From Streptomyces atriruber (lineage in GTDB: Bacteria > Actinomycetota > Actinomycetes > Streptomycetales > Streptomycetaceae), in contig NZ_LIPN01000246.1 of NCBI RefSeq assembly GCF_001418325.1, forward strand, positions 1 through 40,209: 40,209 nucleotides of DNA. Reading direction: 5' to 3'. Shown piece after piece: positions 33,388 through 40,209 of this stretch. The position numbers were made by a program, and so were the translations under genes. The notes under the pieces are model-generated. The model was not told the origin of the DNA. It worked only from the letters and a program-made list of their open reading frames with translations, and did no database searches. Numbering within the stretch: position 1 is the stretch's first letter; each line of letters opens with the position of its first letter.

Positions 33388-33417
33388 CCAACGCCCCCGG
33401 AGAACCAGGGGCGTTGG
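33388..33417 (-). terminator. 10-bp hairpin between the binding-protein gene and the phosphodiesterase
   Basis: CCAACGCCCC with GGGGCGTTGG around a 10-base loop, 62 bases after the binding-protein stop and 40 bases before the phosphodiesterase start. It is either the terminator of the uptake operon or an attenuator in the phosphodiesterase leader. Confidence 0.55.
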
Positions 33418-33423
33418 GCCCAT

Positions 33424-33444
33424 ACCCGTTATCTTTTCGCTACC
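33424..33444 (-). promoter_or_regulatory. Shared 21-nt motif, copy upstream of the phosphodiesterase
   Basis: On the minus strand begins GGTAGC and ends GATAACGGGT; 16 of 21 bases match the copy at 39301-39321. It lies 75 bases before the phosphodiesterase start, similar to the other copy's 83 bases. Candidate common regulator site or promoter element. Confidence 0.45.
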
Positions 33445-33478
33445 GAACCCCTGGGGCCAGGGGTGCGACGGTGAACTG

Positions 33479-34564
33479 TCAGCTACCGGTCGCCGACTTC
33501 CAGTCCTCCACGTACGACCGGAGGTTCTCTGAGACGTCCGCCCAGTCCGGCTCGAAGATCTCCACGCCGTCGATGATCTTGTCGAGGGCGATGGCGTTGG
33601 CGTCGGTGGCCTTGATGTCCTTGCGGGCCGGGAAGCCGCCGCCGATCTCGCTGACCTGCCGCTGCGCCGCCTGACCGAGCATGAAGTCGAGGAACTTCTT
33701 CGCGTTGGCGTTGTGCGGGGCCTTGCTGACGAGCCCGGCCGCATAAGGCAGTGCGAAGGTCGTGGGCCTGTCCGGGTTCTTCGCGGTGGCGGGGAACCAG
33801 ATGCCGAGGTTCGGCATGTCCTTGGACTGCGCGTAGTTCATCTGGACGTCGCCGTTGGCGGCGAGCAGCTCGCCCTTGTCGACCTTGGGCGCGAGCTTGC
33901 CGGTGGAGGCGGACGGGCCGACGTTGTTGGTCTGCAGCTTCTTCAGGTACGCCATCGCCGGCTCCTTGCCGCCGAAGTCGTGCATCGCCTTGATGAGGAC
34001 GGCGGTGCCGTCGCCCGCGACGCCGGGCGTGGAGTACTGCACCTTGTTCTTGTACGCGCCGTCGGTGAGGTCCTCCCACGTCTTGGGCGCCTTGCCACCG
34101 GCCGGTTCCTTCTTGTTGTAGATGAACCCGAAGTAGTTCTTCACCACGGAGGTCCACTTGCCGTCGGCGGCCTTGTCGGCGCCGTCGACCTGGTCCGAAC
34201 CCTTGGGCTCGTAGGCCTGCAACAGGCCCTTCTCGTCGGCCTGCTGGATGAAGGGCGGCAGGGTGATCAGGACGTCGGCCTGCGTGTTGGACTTCTCGCG
34301 GACGGCGCGCTGCACCATCTCGCCGGAGCCGCCCTCCACGTAGTTCACCTTGATGCCGGTCTTCTTCTCGAAGTCCTTGAAGACCCGGTCGTACCAGCCG
34401 TCGCCGTTCTCGCCCTTGAGGCCGTCGGCGCTGTAGACGGTGACGACCTTGTCGTCGGAGGCGGCGGAGCTGCCGCCGCACGCGGTGAGGGATCCGGCGA
34501 GGACGAGGCCGCCGGTGACGGCGGCGACCGTGCGCAGGCGCGGGGCTCGGATAAGGCGGGACAT
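33479..34564 (-). CDS. 2-Aminoethylphosphonate-type ABC transporter substrate-binding lipoprotein
   Basis: 361 residues. Signal peptide with lipobox SLTAC, then a family 1-like (iron/AEP/thiamine class) solute-binding protein: VVTVYSADGLKGENGDGWYDRVFKDFEKKTGIKVNYVEGGSGEMVQRA, LITLPPFIQQADEKGL, YFGFIYNKKEPAG, and GGGFPARKDI. With the downstream phosphonatase-like gene in the same operon, it is best read as a 2-aminoethylphosphonate binding protein (PhnS-type); ligand is inferred. ATG has AAGGAG upstream. It is the last gene of the operon. Confidence 0.9.
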   Translation of the reverse strand: MSRLIRAPRLRTVAAVTGGLVLAGSLTACGGSSAASDDKVVTVYSADGLKGENGDGWYDRVFKDFEKKTGIKVNYVEGGSGEMVQRAVREKSNTQADVLITLPPFIQQADEKGLLQAYEPKGSDQVDGADKAADGKWTSVVKNYFGFIYNKKEPAGGKAPKTWEDLTDGAYKNKVQYSTPGVAGDGTAVLIKAMHDFGGKEPAMAYLKKLQTNNVGPSASTGKLAPKVDKGELLAANGDVQMNYAQSKDMPNLGIWFPATAKNPDRPTTFALPYAAGLVSKAPHNANAKKFLDFMLGQAAQRQVSEIGGGFPARKDIKATDANAIALDKIIDGVEIFEPDWADVSENLRSYVEDWKSATGS

Positions 34565-34606
34565 GACGTTTCGTACTCCTTGAAGAACCGTGGGACGGGG
34601 GCGAGT

Positions 34607-35404
34607 TCAGCGGTAGGAGGCGCGGGTGCGGATGCGGGAGACGGCCAGCAGCACGAGCAGCGTGGCCGCCATGAGGACGGTCGCGACGGCGGCGCCGGTG
34701 AAGGTGGAGCCGCGGTCGGTGGCCGCGTAGATCCGCACGGGCAGCGGCATCCAGTCCGGCGGGTAGAGCATCATCGTGGCGCTCAACTCGCCCATGGACA
34801 GGGCGAAGCAGAGCCCGGCGGCCGCGTTCAGGGACGGCAGCAGGAGTGGCAGCTTCACCCGCCACAGGACGTACGAGGGGCGGGCGCCGAGTGAGGCGGC
34901 GGCCTGTTCGTACGCCGGGTCGAGACGCACGATGGCAGCCGAGACCGACTGGTGGGCGAACGCCGTGACAAGAATGGCGTGCGCGAGGATCACGATCGAG
35001 CTCGTGCCGTTGAGGATCATCGGCGGCTTGGAGAACGCGACGAGGACCGCGAGGCCGACGACCACGGACGGCACGGCGACGGGCAGCACGAACAGCGCGT
35101 CGAGGAACTTCTTGCCGCCCCGCTTCAGCGAGGCACCGGCGAGCGCCGCCCAGGACCCGACGGCGAGCGCGAGCAGGCTGGCGGCGACCGCGGTGACGAG
35201 GCTGGTGGTGAGGGCCCGCAGCGAGTCGCCGCGGGTCGCCGACGCGTAGTGCTCACCGGTGAAGCCGGACGGGAAGGCGCCCGACCAGTGCTCGGCGAAC
35301 GACGCCATGAGGATCACGAGCAGCGGCAGCGCGAACAGCGGCAGGAAGAGCACGAAGAACAGGGCCCAGGTGGCCCACTTCCCCTTGCGGCTATGCACCA
35401 ACAC
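34607..35404 (-). CDS. AEP-type ABC transporter permease (PhnV-like)
   Basis: 265 residues, about six membrane helices, and the binding-protein-dependent transport loop ASLGARPSYVLWRVKLPLLLPSL (EAA motif) before the last helices. GTG 35404 overlaps the end of the previous permease by 14 bases; GTG 35398 also possible. With the adjacent permease it forms a heterodimeric channel for the solute captured by the lipoprotein at 33479. Confidence 0.9.
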   Translation of the reverse strand: MLVHSRKGKWATWALFFVLFLPLFALPLLVILMASFAEHWSGAFPSGFTGEHYASATRGDSLRALTTSLVTAVAASLLALAVGSWAALAGASLKRGGKKFLDALFVLPVAVPSVVVGLAVLVAFSKPPMILNGTSSIVILAHAILVTAFAHQSVSAAIVRLDPAYEQAAASLGARPSYVLWRVKLPLLLPSLNAAAGLCFALSMGELSATMMLYPPDWMPLPVRIYAATDRGSTFTGAAVATVLMAATLLVLLAVSRIRTRASYR

Positions 35405-36350
35405 GACGGCTCACCACCCGGTAGAGGCCGTACAGGCCCACGGAGATCGCGATGTTGACGACGGCGACGACACACGCCGCCGGATAGTCGGACTCGAGGA
35501 TCGCCTTGCTGTAGACGAGCATCGGGAGGGTCGTGACCCCTTTCGCCCCCGTGAAGAGGACGATCCCGAACTCGTTGAGACACATGACGAGGACGAGGCT
35601 GCCGCCGGCCGCGAGCGCGGGCAGCGCCTCGGGCAGGATGACGCGGCGCACGATGCGGGCGGGCCGGGCGCCGAGGCTGGCGGCGACCTCGATCTGCGCG
35701 GTGTCGATCTGCGAGAACGCGGCGAGCAGGGGCCGCATCACGAAGGGCGTGAAGTACGTGATCTCGGCGAGCAGCACGCCCCACGGGGTGGTCAGGAACT
35801 GGAACGGCCCCTCGGCGGCGCCCGTCGCGTCCGTCCACACGCCGTTGGCCATGCCCTTGGTCCCGTAGACGAAGAGGAGGGCCAGGGTGATCAGGAAGGA
35901 CGGGAAGGAGAGGAAGACGTCGATGAACTTCGCGACGGCCTTTCCGCCGGGGAACGGCACGAAGGCGATGACCAGCGCGAGCGCGAACCCGAGGACGAGA
36001 CATCCCACGGTCGCGCCGAGCGCCAGCCACACGGTGGTCCCGAGCGCCTCCCGGAACGCCTCGGAGGCGAACACGTCGGAGTAGGGCTGGAGGGAGGTGC
36101 CGCCGGTGTCGGGCCGCACGGACTGCTGCGCGACGAGGAAGAGGGGGTAGAGGAAGAAGAGCCCGAGGAGGGCGACGGGGGGCAGGGCCCACAGGAGAGC
36201 GGGCACCTTGCGGGCCCGTACCCCGGTTCCGCCGGCGGCTGGTGGGGCCTGCGCCGCTGTGGGCATGCGTTCCGCCGGGGCGGATCCCGACCCGCCGACA
36301 GCCCCCGGTGCCGGTTCACTTCTCGCGAGGCGCTCGGCAGGACTACCCAT
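35391..36350 (-). CDS. AEP-type ABC transporter permease (PhnU-like)
   Basis: 319 residues. A ~45-residue proline/alanine-rich N-terminus precedes LLWALPPVALLGLFFLYPLFLVAQQSV and about five further helices; EAA-type loop EVAASLGARPARIVRRVILPEALP. ATG starts inside the ATPase gene end (8-base overlap). Family resembles 2-aminoethylphosphonate and iron permeases. Overlaps at both ends show a tightly coupled operon. Confidence 0.9.
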   Translation of the reverse strand: MGSPAERLARSEPAPGAVGGSGSAPAERMPTAAQAPPAAGGTGVRARKVPALLWALPPVALLGLFFLYPLFLVAQQSVRPDTGGTSLQPYSDVFASEAFREALGTTVWLALGATVGCLVLGFALALVIAFVPFPGGKAVAKFIDVFLSFPSFLITLALLFVYGTKGMANGVWTDATGAAEGPFQFLTTPWGVLLAEITYFTPFVMRPLLAAFSQIDTAQIEVAASLGARPARIVRRVILPEALPALAAGGSLVLVMCLNEFGIVLFTGAKGVTTLPMLVYSKAILESDYPAACVVAVVNIAISVGLYGLYRVVSRRVGA

Positions 36351-37395
36351 CGGTCACCCCTCCGGAAAGGAGCACCGCGTCCTCGGGCGCGAAGTGCACG
36401 GTGACCGTGTCCCCGATGGCGGGCGGGGTCCGGAGTTCGCGGACGTCCGCCTTCACCCGCTCCCCCGCGACATCGACGTACAACCGGTGGGTGGCGCCCC
36501 GCCATTGGACCTCGGTGACCCGGCCGGTGAGGGCGTTCGGCCCCTCCCCGAGACCCACCAGGTGCGGCCGCACGCACAGCGTGGCCGTCACCCCGGCGGC
36601 CACGCCCCCCGTGTCGACCTTGAGCTCGGTCCCGCCGAGGGTCACGCCTCCCGTCCCCACCGTCACCGCGAGGAGGTTCGCGTTGCCCACGAAGGACGCG
36701 GTGAACTCCGTGCGGGGCGCCCGGTAGAGCTCCTGCGGCGTGCCGCAGTCCTGCAGCCGGGCCCGGTCCATGACGGCGATCCGGTCGGCCAGGGTGAGCG
36801 CCTCGACCTGGTCGTGGGTGACGTACAGGATCGAGACGTCCGGCAACTCCCGGTGCAGCCGCGCGAGTTCCGCCAGCATCCCCGACCGCAGCTGCGCGTC
36901 CAGCGCGGACAGCGGCTCGTCGAGGAGCAGCACCCCCGGCCGGATGGCGAGCGCCCGCGCGATGGCGACCCGCTGCTGCTGCCCGCCGGACAGCTCGCGC
37001 GGATACCGCTTGGCGTACGCGGCCATCCCCGTCATCTCCAGGGCCTCGGCGACCCGCCCGGGGATCTCGCCCTTGGCTGCCTTCTGCGCCTTCAGGCCGA
37101 AGGCGACGTTGTCCTCGACCCGCATGTGCGGGAAGAGCGCGTACTGCTGCACGACCATGCCGATGCCCCGCTGGTGCGGCGGCAGGTCCGTGACGTCGCG
37201 CTCCCCGATGAACACCCGCCCGGACGCGGGCCGCACGAACCCCGCGACGGCCCGCAGCGCGGTGGTCTTGCCGGACCCGGAGGGCCCGAGCAGGGCCATG
37301 ACCTCGCCGGGCTCCACGGTCAGGTCGAGGGAGTCCAGGACGGTGTTCCCGTCGTACGCGACGGACACCCGGTCGAAGCGGATGCCGCTGCTCAT
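36343..37395 (-). CDS. AEP-type ABC transporter ATP-binding protein (PhnT-like)
   Basis: 350 residues. Walker A GPSGSGKTT, Q-loop VVQQYALFPHM, signature LSGGQQQRVAIARAL, Walker B GVLLLDEPLSALDA and H-loop YVTHDQ, followed by a C-terminal TOBE domain (about 240-340). The layout is that of PotA/CysA/PhnT-type ATPases. ATG shares one base with the stop of the phosphonatase-like gene (TGATG), so translation is coupled. Confidence 0.93.
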   Translation of the reverse strand: MSSGIRFDRVSVAYDGNTVLDSLDLTVEPGEVMALLGPSGSGKTTALRAVAGFVRPASGRVFIGERDVTDLPPHQRGIGMVVQQYALFPHMRVEDNVAFGLKAQKAAKGEIPGRVAEALEMTGMAAYAKRYPRELSGGQQQRVAIARALAIRPGVLLLDEPLSALDAQLRSGMLAELARLHRELPDVSILYVTHDQVEALTLADRIAVMDRARLQDCGTPQELYRAPRTEFTASFVGNANLLAVTVGTGGVTLGGTELKVDTGGVAAGVTATLCVRPHLVGLGEGPNALTGRVTEVQWRGATHRLYVDVAGERVKADVRELRTPPAIGDTVTVHFAPEDAVLLSGGVTDG

Positions 37396-38099
37396 CAGCC
37401 GACTCCCCTGAGTATCGCGGGCAGTTCGGCGACGGAGCCGAGCACGTGGGTGGCACCGGCCTCACGGAGCACGGCGTCGCCGTGGGCGCCGGTGAGCACC
37501 CCGGCGACGACGGAGGCGCCCGCCCGCACGCCGCTGAGCATGTCGTACGCCGTGTCGCCCGCGACCGCCACGTTCCGCACGCCGTCCGCGGCGCCGGTCC
37601 GCAGGAAGGCGCTGAGCACCATGTCCGGGTAGGGGCGCCCGCGGCCGCCCGCGTCGGCGGGGCAGAGGGTCAGCTCGACGAGGTCGCGCCAGCCGAGCGC
37701 GTCGAGGATGGCGTCCTGGGTGACGCGGGCGAATCCGGTGGTCAGGACGACGGTCCTGCCGTCCTCCTTGAGCTCCTCGATGGCCTCGCGCGCCCCGGGG
37801 ACGGGTGCGATGCGGCCGCCGTCGACGAGCGTCCCGTACGCCTTCTCGAAGGCGGTGTTCGCCTGCCGGGCGAGCGCCTCCTCGCCGAAGAGGTGCCGGA
37901 AGACGGAGATCTTGGACTCGCCCATCGTGGCGCGTACGTACTCCAGCTTCGCCGCGTGGTCGGCGGAGTCCGGCTCGACGCCGAGCTCCCGCGCGGCGGC
38001 GGCGAAGGCCTGCTCGACGAGGCCGCCGTCGGCGACGGTGGTCCCCGCCATGTCCAGTACGACGAGGTCCGTGCGGTGCGTGCTCAATTCGTTCACCAT
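37395..38099 (-). CDS. Phosphonatase-like HAD hydrolase (phosphonoacetaldehyde hydrolase-like)
   Basis: 234 residues. HAD nucleophile D16 in LVVLDMAGTTVADGG (the DxAGT pattern is typical of phosphonatases), motif II TTGFARV, motif III/IV in GRPYPDMVLSA and AVAGDTAYDMLSG. K63 in TMGESKISVFRHL aligns by eye with the Schiff-base lysine of PhnX, which would allow cleavage of the C-P bond of phosphonoacetaldehyde; an alignment is needed to be sure. ATG overlaps the end of the oxidoreductase gene by seven bases; GTG 38096, with a four-base GTGA overlap, is equally good. Placed between oxidoreductase and importer in the phosphonate operon. Confidence 0.9.
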   Translation of the reverse strand: MVNELSTHRTDLVVLDMAGTTVADGGLVEQAFAAAARELGVEPDSADHAAKLEYVRATMGESKISVFRHLFGEEALARQANTAFEKAYGTLVDGGRIAPVPGAREAIEELKEDGRTVVLTTGFARVTQDAILDALGWRDLVELTLCPADAGGRGRPYPDMVLSAFLRTGAADGVRNVAVAGDTAYDMLSGVRAGASVVAGVLTGAHGDAVLREAGATHVLGSVAELPAILRGVG

Positions 38100-39217
38100 C
38101 CCAGCTGGTTCGCGGTCTTCTCGGCGATGGCGGGCGAGCAGGTCATGCCGCGCCCGCCGGGCCCGGTGACCAGCCACACGCCCGGGCGCAGCTCCTGCCG
38201 GTGCACGACCCGGCTGGTGTCGACGCACTGCGCGTACACCCCGGCCCAGCGCCGCCTGATCTTCGGCAGCGGGCGGCCGAGGAAGCCCTCGACGACCTCG
38301 GTGAGGTGGTCGTAGGGGTCCTCGACGGTGTCGAAGGCGAAGGGGTGCTCGTACTCGTGGGTGTCGCCGATGGTCAGGCCGCCGTCCTTGCGCTGCACCA
38401 TGAGCAGCTGCATCTTGTGCGCGGCGGCGGTCGGGGTCTGCGCCTGTCCGGCGTTGAGCGCGTCCAGGGCGTCCGACTTGTACGCCGGGTAGTAGCGGAA
38501 GCTGTCCGCGTCGGCGACGGAGGTGGTGAGCGGTTCACCGAGCGGCTCGGTCTGCATCATCTGCAGCCGTACGCGGCGCACGGGCAGGTCGGGTCCGGCC
38601 AGCTCGCGGACGAGCCCGCCGAGCCAGGCGCCGGTGGCGAGCACGACGACGTCACCGGTGTGCACGTCGCCGTGGTCGTCGCGGACGCTGCCGGTGCCGA
38701 CCACCTCGCGGACCTCGCGGCCCGGCAGGAAGGTGTAGCGCGGCGACTTCAGCAGGGCCTCGCGCAGCCTCAGCTGGGCGGTGCGCGGTTCCACGGCGGC
38801 ATCCCGCTCGCACCACAGGGCCGCGCTGAACTCGCCGCGCAGGGCCGGGTTGACCTCGCGCGCCTCCTCGGCGCCGAGCAGTTCGTAGCCGCGGGCGGCC
38901 GCGTCCGGGCGGGCGAGCGCCGCCTCGGCGACGGCGCGCTCGCGCTCGCCCCGCACCAGGGTCAGCGAGCCGATGGCCCGGAAGCCGAGGCCCGGCACGC
39001 GTTCGCCGATGCCCTCCCAGAGCTCCCTGGCACGCAGCGCGGTGTCGAGCTCCTCGCCGCCCGCGCGGCCGCTCACCCAAATCTGTCCGAAGTTGCGCAG
39101 CGACGCCCCGCGGGCCTCGCTCTCGCGCTCGATCTGTACGACCTCGTGGCCGCGCTCCACTGCGTGCCAGGCGTGCATGGTTCCCACCACGCCGGCTCCT
39201 ACGACGATGACTCTCAC
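38093..39217 (-). CDS. FAD-dependent oxidoreductase (TIGR03364-type, phosphonate-linked)
   Basis: 374 residues of the DAO family. FAD-binding motif VIVVGAGVVGTMHAWHAVERGHEVVQIERE at the N-terminus, a middle substrate domain and a C-terminal GPGGRGMTCSPAIAEKTANQLGW. The subfamily occurs in AEP operons with the PhnX-like hydrolase. Related enzymes are reported to oxidise AEP or N-methyl-AEP to phosphonoacetaldehyde, which would feed the next gene. No transaminase PhnW is in this operon, fitting an oxidative route. GTG 39217 is chosen for the family's usual start; Shine-Dalgarno is weak and the frame is open to about 39289. First structural gene of the operon. Confidence 0.88.
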   Translation of the reverse strand: MRVIVVGAGVVGTMHAWHAVERGHEVVQIERESEARGASLRNFGQIWVSGRAGGEELDTALRARELWEGIGERVPGLGFRAIGSLTLVRGERERAVAEAALARPDAAARGYELLGAEEAREVNPALRGEFSAALWCERDAAVEPRTAQLRLREALLKSPRYTFLPGREVREVVGTGSVRDDHGDVHTGDVVVLATGAWLGGLVRELAGPDLPVRRVRLQMMQTEPLGEPLTTSVADADSFRYYPAYKSDALDALNAGQAQTPTAAAHKMQLLMVQRKDGGLTIGDTHEYEHPFAFDTVEDPYDHLTEVVEGFLGRPLPKIRRRWAGVYAQCVDTSRVVHRQELRPGVWLVTGPGGRGMTCSPAIAEKTANQLGW

Positions 39218-39293
39218 GACGGCAACGCTGCTGGGGACCGGTGACCCGCGCGGGGCGGGTGGGCAACGGGACGGTGAACGCCCACCCAAGCTT

Positions 39294-39303
39294 GGACTAG
39301 ACC
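39294..39303 (-). promoter_or_regulatory. GntR/HutC-type operator candidate upstream of the phosphonate operon
   Basis: GGACTAGACC, an imperfect palindrome (GG-x-CTAG-x-CC) resembling the CTAGAC core of HutC-family operators. It lies in the promoter of the FAD oxidoreductase and downstream of the HutC-type regulator gene, so autoregulation or local control by that regulator is likely. It overlaps the 21-nt motif by three bases. Confidence 0.5.
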
Positions 39304-39321
39304 CGTTACCTTTCAGTGACC
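39301..39321 (-). promoter_or_regulatory. Shared 21-nt motif, copy upstream of the phosphonate operon
   Basis: On the minus strand it begins GGTCAC and ends GGTAACGGGT; 16 of 21 bases match the copy at 33424-33444, including AAAG and TAACGGGT. It lies 83 bases before the FAD oxidoreductase start. Candidate binding site for a shared regulator or a promoter element. Confidence 0.45.
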
Positions 39322-39354
39322 TTCCGGCCGACCGGACCGCCCCGAGGGAACCGT

Positions 39355-40167
39355 TCAGCCAGACCCGAGATGAGTGGTGAAGGAGAACCGGTCCCCGCGG
39401 TAGAGCGTGCGCACACGCTCCAGCGGCCGACCGGCCGTGTCCCGGGACAACCGGTGGATCAGCAGCATGGGCAGCGCGGGCGGCGTCCCGATGAGGAGCG
39501 CCTCGCGCGGAGTGGCCAGGACCGTCTCGATCCGCTCGTCGGCGTCCCCGAAGGCGATGCCGAGGCTGTCGCGCAGGTACGCGTAGAAGGAGGAGTCGGG
39601 CTCGAAGTCGGCGTCGAGGCGCGGCACGCGGGCCACGGAGACGTAGGTGCTCTCCAGGCCGACCCGCTCGTCGTCGGCGAGCAGCACGCGCTCCATGTGC
39701 CAGACGGGCTCGCCCGGTTCGGCGTCGATCTCGGCGGCGAGCGCGACGGGGCAGGGGAAGCGGTCGAGGGAGATGAGATTGCGGCCGGGCGTACGCCCCT
39801 GGCGCCGCACGCCTTCCGTGTAGCTCGCCAGCGACAGCGGCTGCTCCAGCTTGGGACCGGCGACGACCGTGCCGCGCCCCTGCCTGCGCAGCCGCCCCTC
39901 CAGGAGCAGTTCGCGCAATGCCTGGCGCACGGTCTCCCGCGCCACTTCGTACCGCTCGGCGAGGTCCCGCTCGGTGGGCAGCGCCTGCCCGTCCCCCAAC
40001 TCCTCGATGAGCCCCGCGATCCTGGCCTTCACGGCGTAGTACTTCGGAATGCGCCCGTGCTCGGGAATGCCGGACCGGATGGGCGCGCCCGGCGCCTGCT
40101 CCAGCAGATGGGCGGGAAGCTGCGGGGAGGCGTGCGCGGAGGCGGGTACGGGGTTCGGGTTGTCCAC
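39355..40167 (-). CDS. GntR-family regulator, HutC subfamily
   Basis: 270 residues. A proline-rich ~35-residue N-terminal extension, then winged helix RIPKYYAVKARIAGLIEEL..LPTERDLAERYEVARETVRQALRELLLEGRLRRQGRGTVV, then a UTRA effector domain (SYTEGVRRQGRTPGRNLISLDR, WHMERVLLADDERVGLESTYV, LIHRLSRDTAGRPLERVRTLYRGDRFSF). HutC regulators sense small molecules such as amino or phosphonate compounds. GTG 40167 is a poorly supported start, so it may be leaderless or begin slightly downstream. It probably represses the phosphonate operon that starts 138 bases further on. Confidence 0.9.
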   Translation of the reverse strand: MDNPNPVPASAHASPQLPAHLLEQAPGAPIRSGIPEHGRIPKYYAVKARIAGLIEELGDGQALPTERDLAERYEVARETVRQALRELLLEGRLRRQGRGTVVAGPKLEQPLSLASYTEGVRRQGRTPGRNLISLDRFPCPVALAAEIDAEPGEPVWHMERVLLADDERVGLESTYVSVARVPRLDADFEPDSSFYAYLRDSLGIAFGDADERIETVLATPREALLIGTPPALPMLLIHRLSRDTAGRPLERVRTLYRGDRFSFTTHLGSG

Positions 40168-40209
40168 CTGGGGATGTTCGCAGACGTACGTGAACGGGTG
40201 GGTGAACGC

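Noticed and set aside
31004..33391. A single 795-residue open frame on the minus strand spanning the HAD phosphatase and the phosphodiesterase region
   Set aside because: Only the last 259 residues (from 31783) match a known family; the rest is arginine-rich, low-complexity sequence in the wrong frame of the phosphodiesterase gene.
39241..39290. A classical PHO box upstream of the phosphonate operon
   Set aside because: One GTTCACC unit is present on the minus strand, but a second unit at the required 11-nt spacing is not, so it was only mentioned with the shared motif.

Overview
The window is a high-GC actinobacterial chromosome segment, almost certainly Streptomyces. The evidence is GTG/TTG starts, pervasive 1 to 11 nt gene overlaps, a single in-frame TTA codon, a DasR-type operator, a GAF-ANTAR protein, and above all the cslA-glxA-cslZ tip-glycan locus of streptomycetes. 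There is no prophage, transposase, CRISPR array, rRNA or biosynthetic megasynthase. The window reads as ordinary core chromosome carrying several compact functional islands.

1 to 3656: a cytosolic PAS-GGDEF-EAL c-di-GMP protein, a luciferase-like flavin monooxygenase and a two-gene toxin-antitoxin-like pair. The putative toxin contains a TTA (bldA-dependent) codon.

3669 to 12593: a catabolic and uptake island. Two overlapping Asp/Glu-racemase-superfamily genes on the minus strand diverge from a D-2-hydroxyacid dehydrogenase and an amidase. A DUF3830 gene converges on the amidase. A four-gene polar amino-acid-type ABC importer and an IclR regulator follow. The importer resembles ectoine (Ehu) transporters, but no ectoine catabolic genes are present, so the substrate is open.

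12642 to 17940: tRNA-Lys(CUU), a DedA membrane protein, a NarL-type two-component pair, small membrane proteins and an acyl-CoA synthetase. A second, identical tRNA-Lys(CUU) lies at 22205.

17990 to 28438: a cell-surface glycan island. It holds an AA10 copper LPMO under a DasR-like site, a P-loop kinase overlapping an SPFH membrane protein, an NlpC/P60 protein with two peptidoglycan-binding repeats, a FadR-type regulator, then cslA (GT2 synthase), glxA (radical copper oxidase; C121, W288, Y289 visible) and convergent cslZ (GH6 lipoprotein). A 117-bp nested palindrome separates glxA from cslZ.

28596 to 30902: a GAF-ANTAR regulator, a class F sortase and a small exported membrane-anchored protein whose Shine-Dalgarno sequence lies inside a perfect 9-bp inverted repeat.

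31004 to 40167, all minus strand: a 2-aminoethylphosphonate-type uptake and degradation operon (GntR/HutC regulator, FAD oxidoreductase, phosphonatase-like HAD, ATPase, two permeases, binding protein), followed by a Tat-exported phosphodiesterase/phosphatase and a NagD-type HAD phosphatase. A 21-nt motif is shared between the promoter regions of the FAD oxidoreductase and the phosphodiesterase, which suggests common control.
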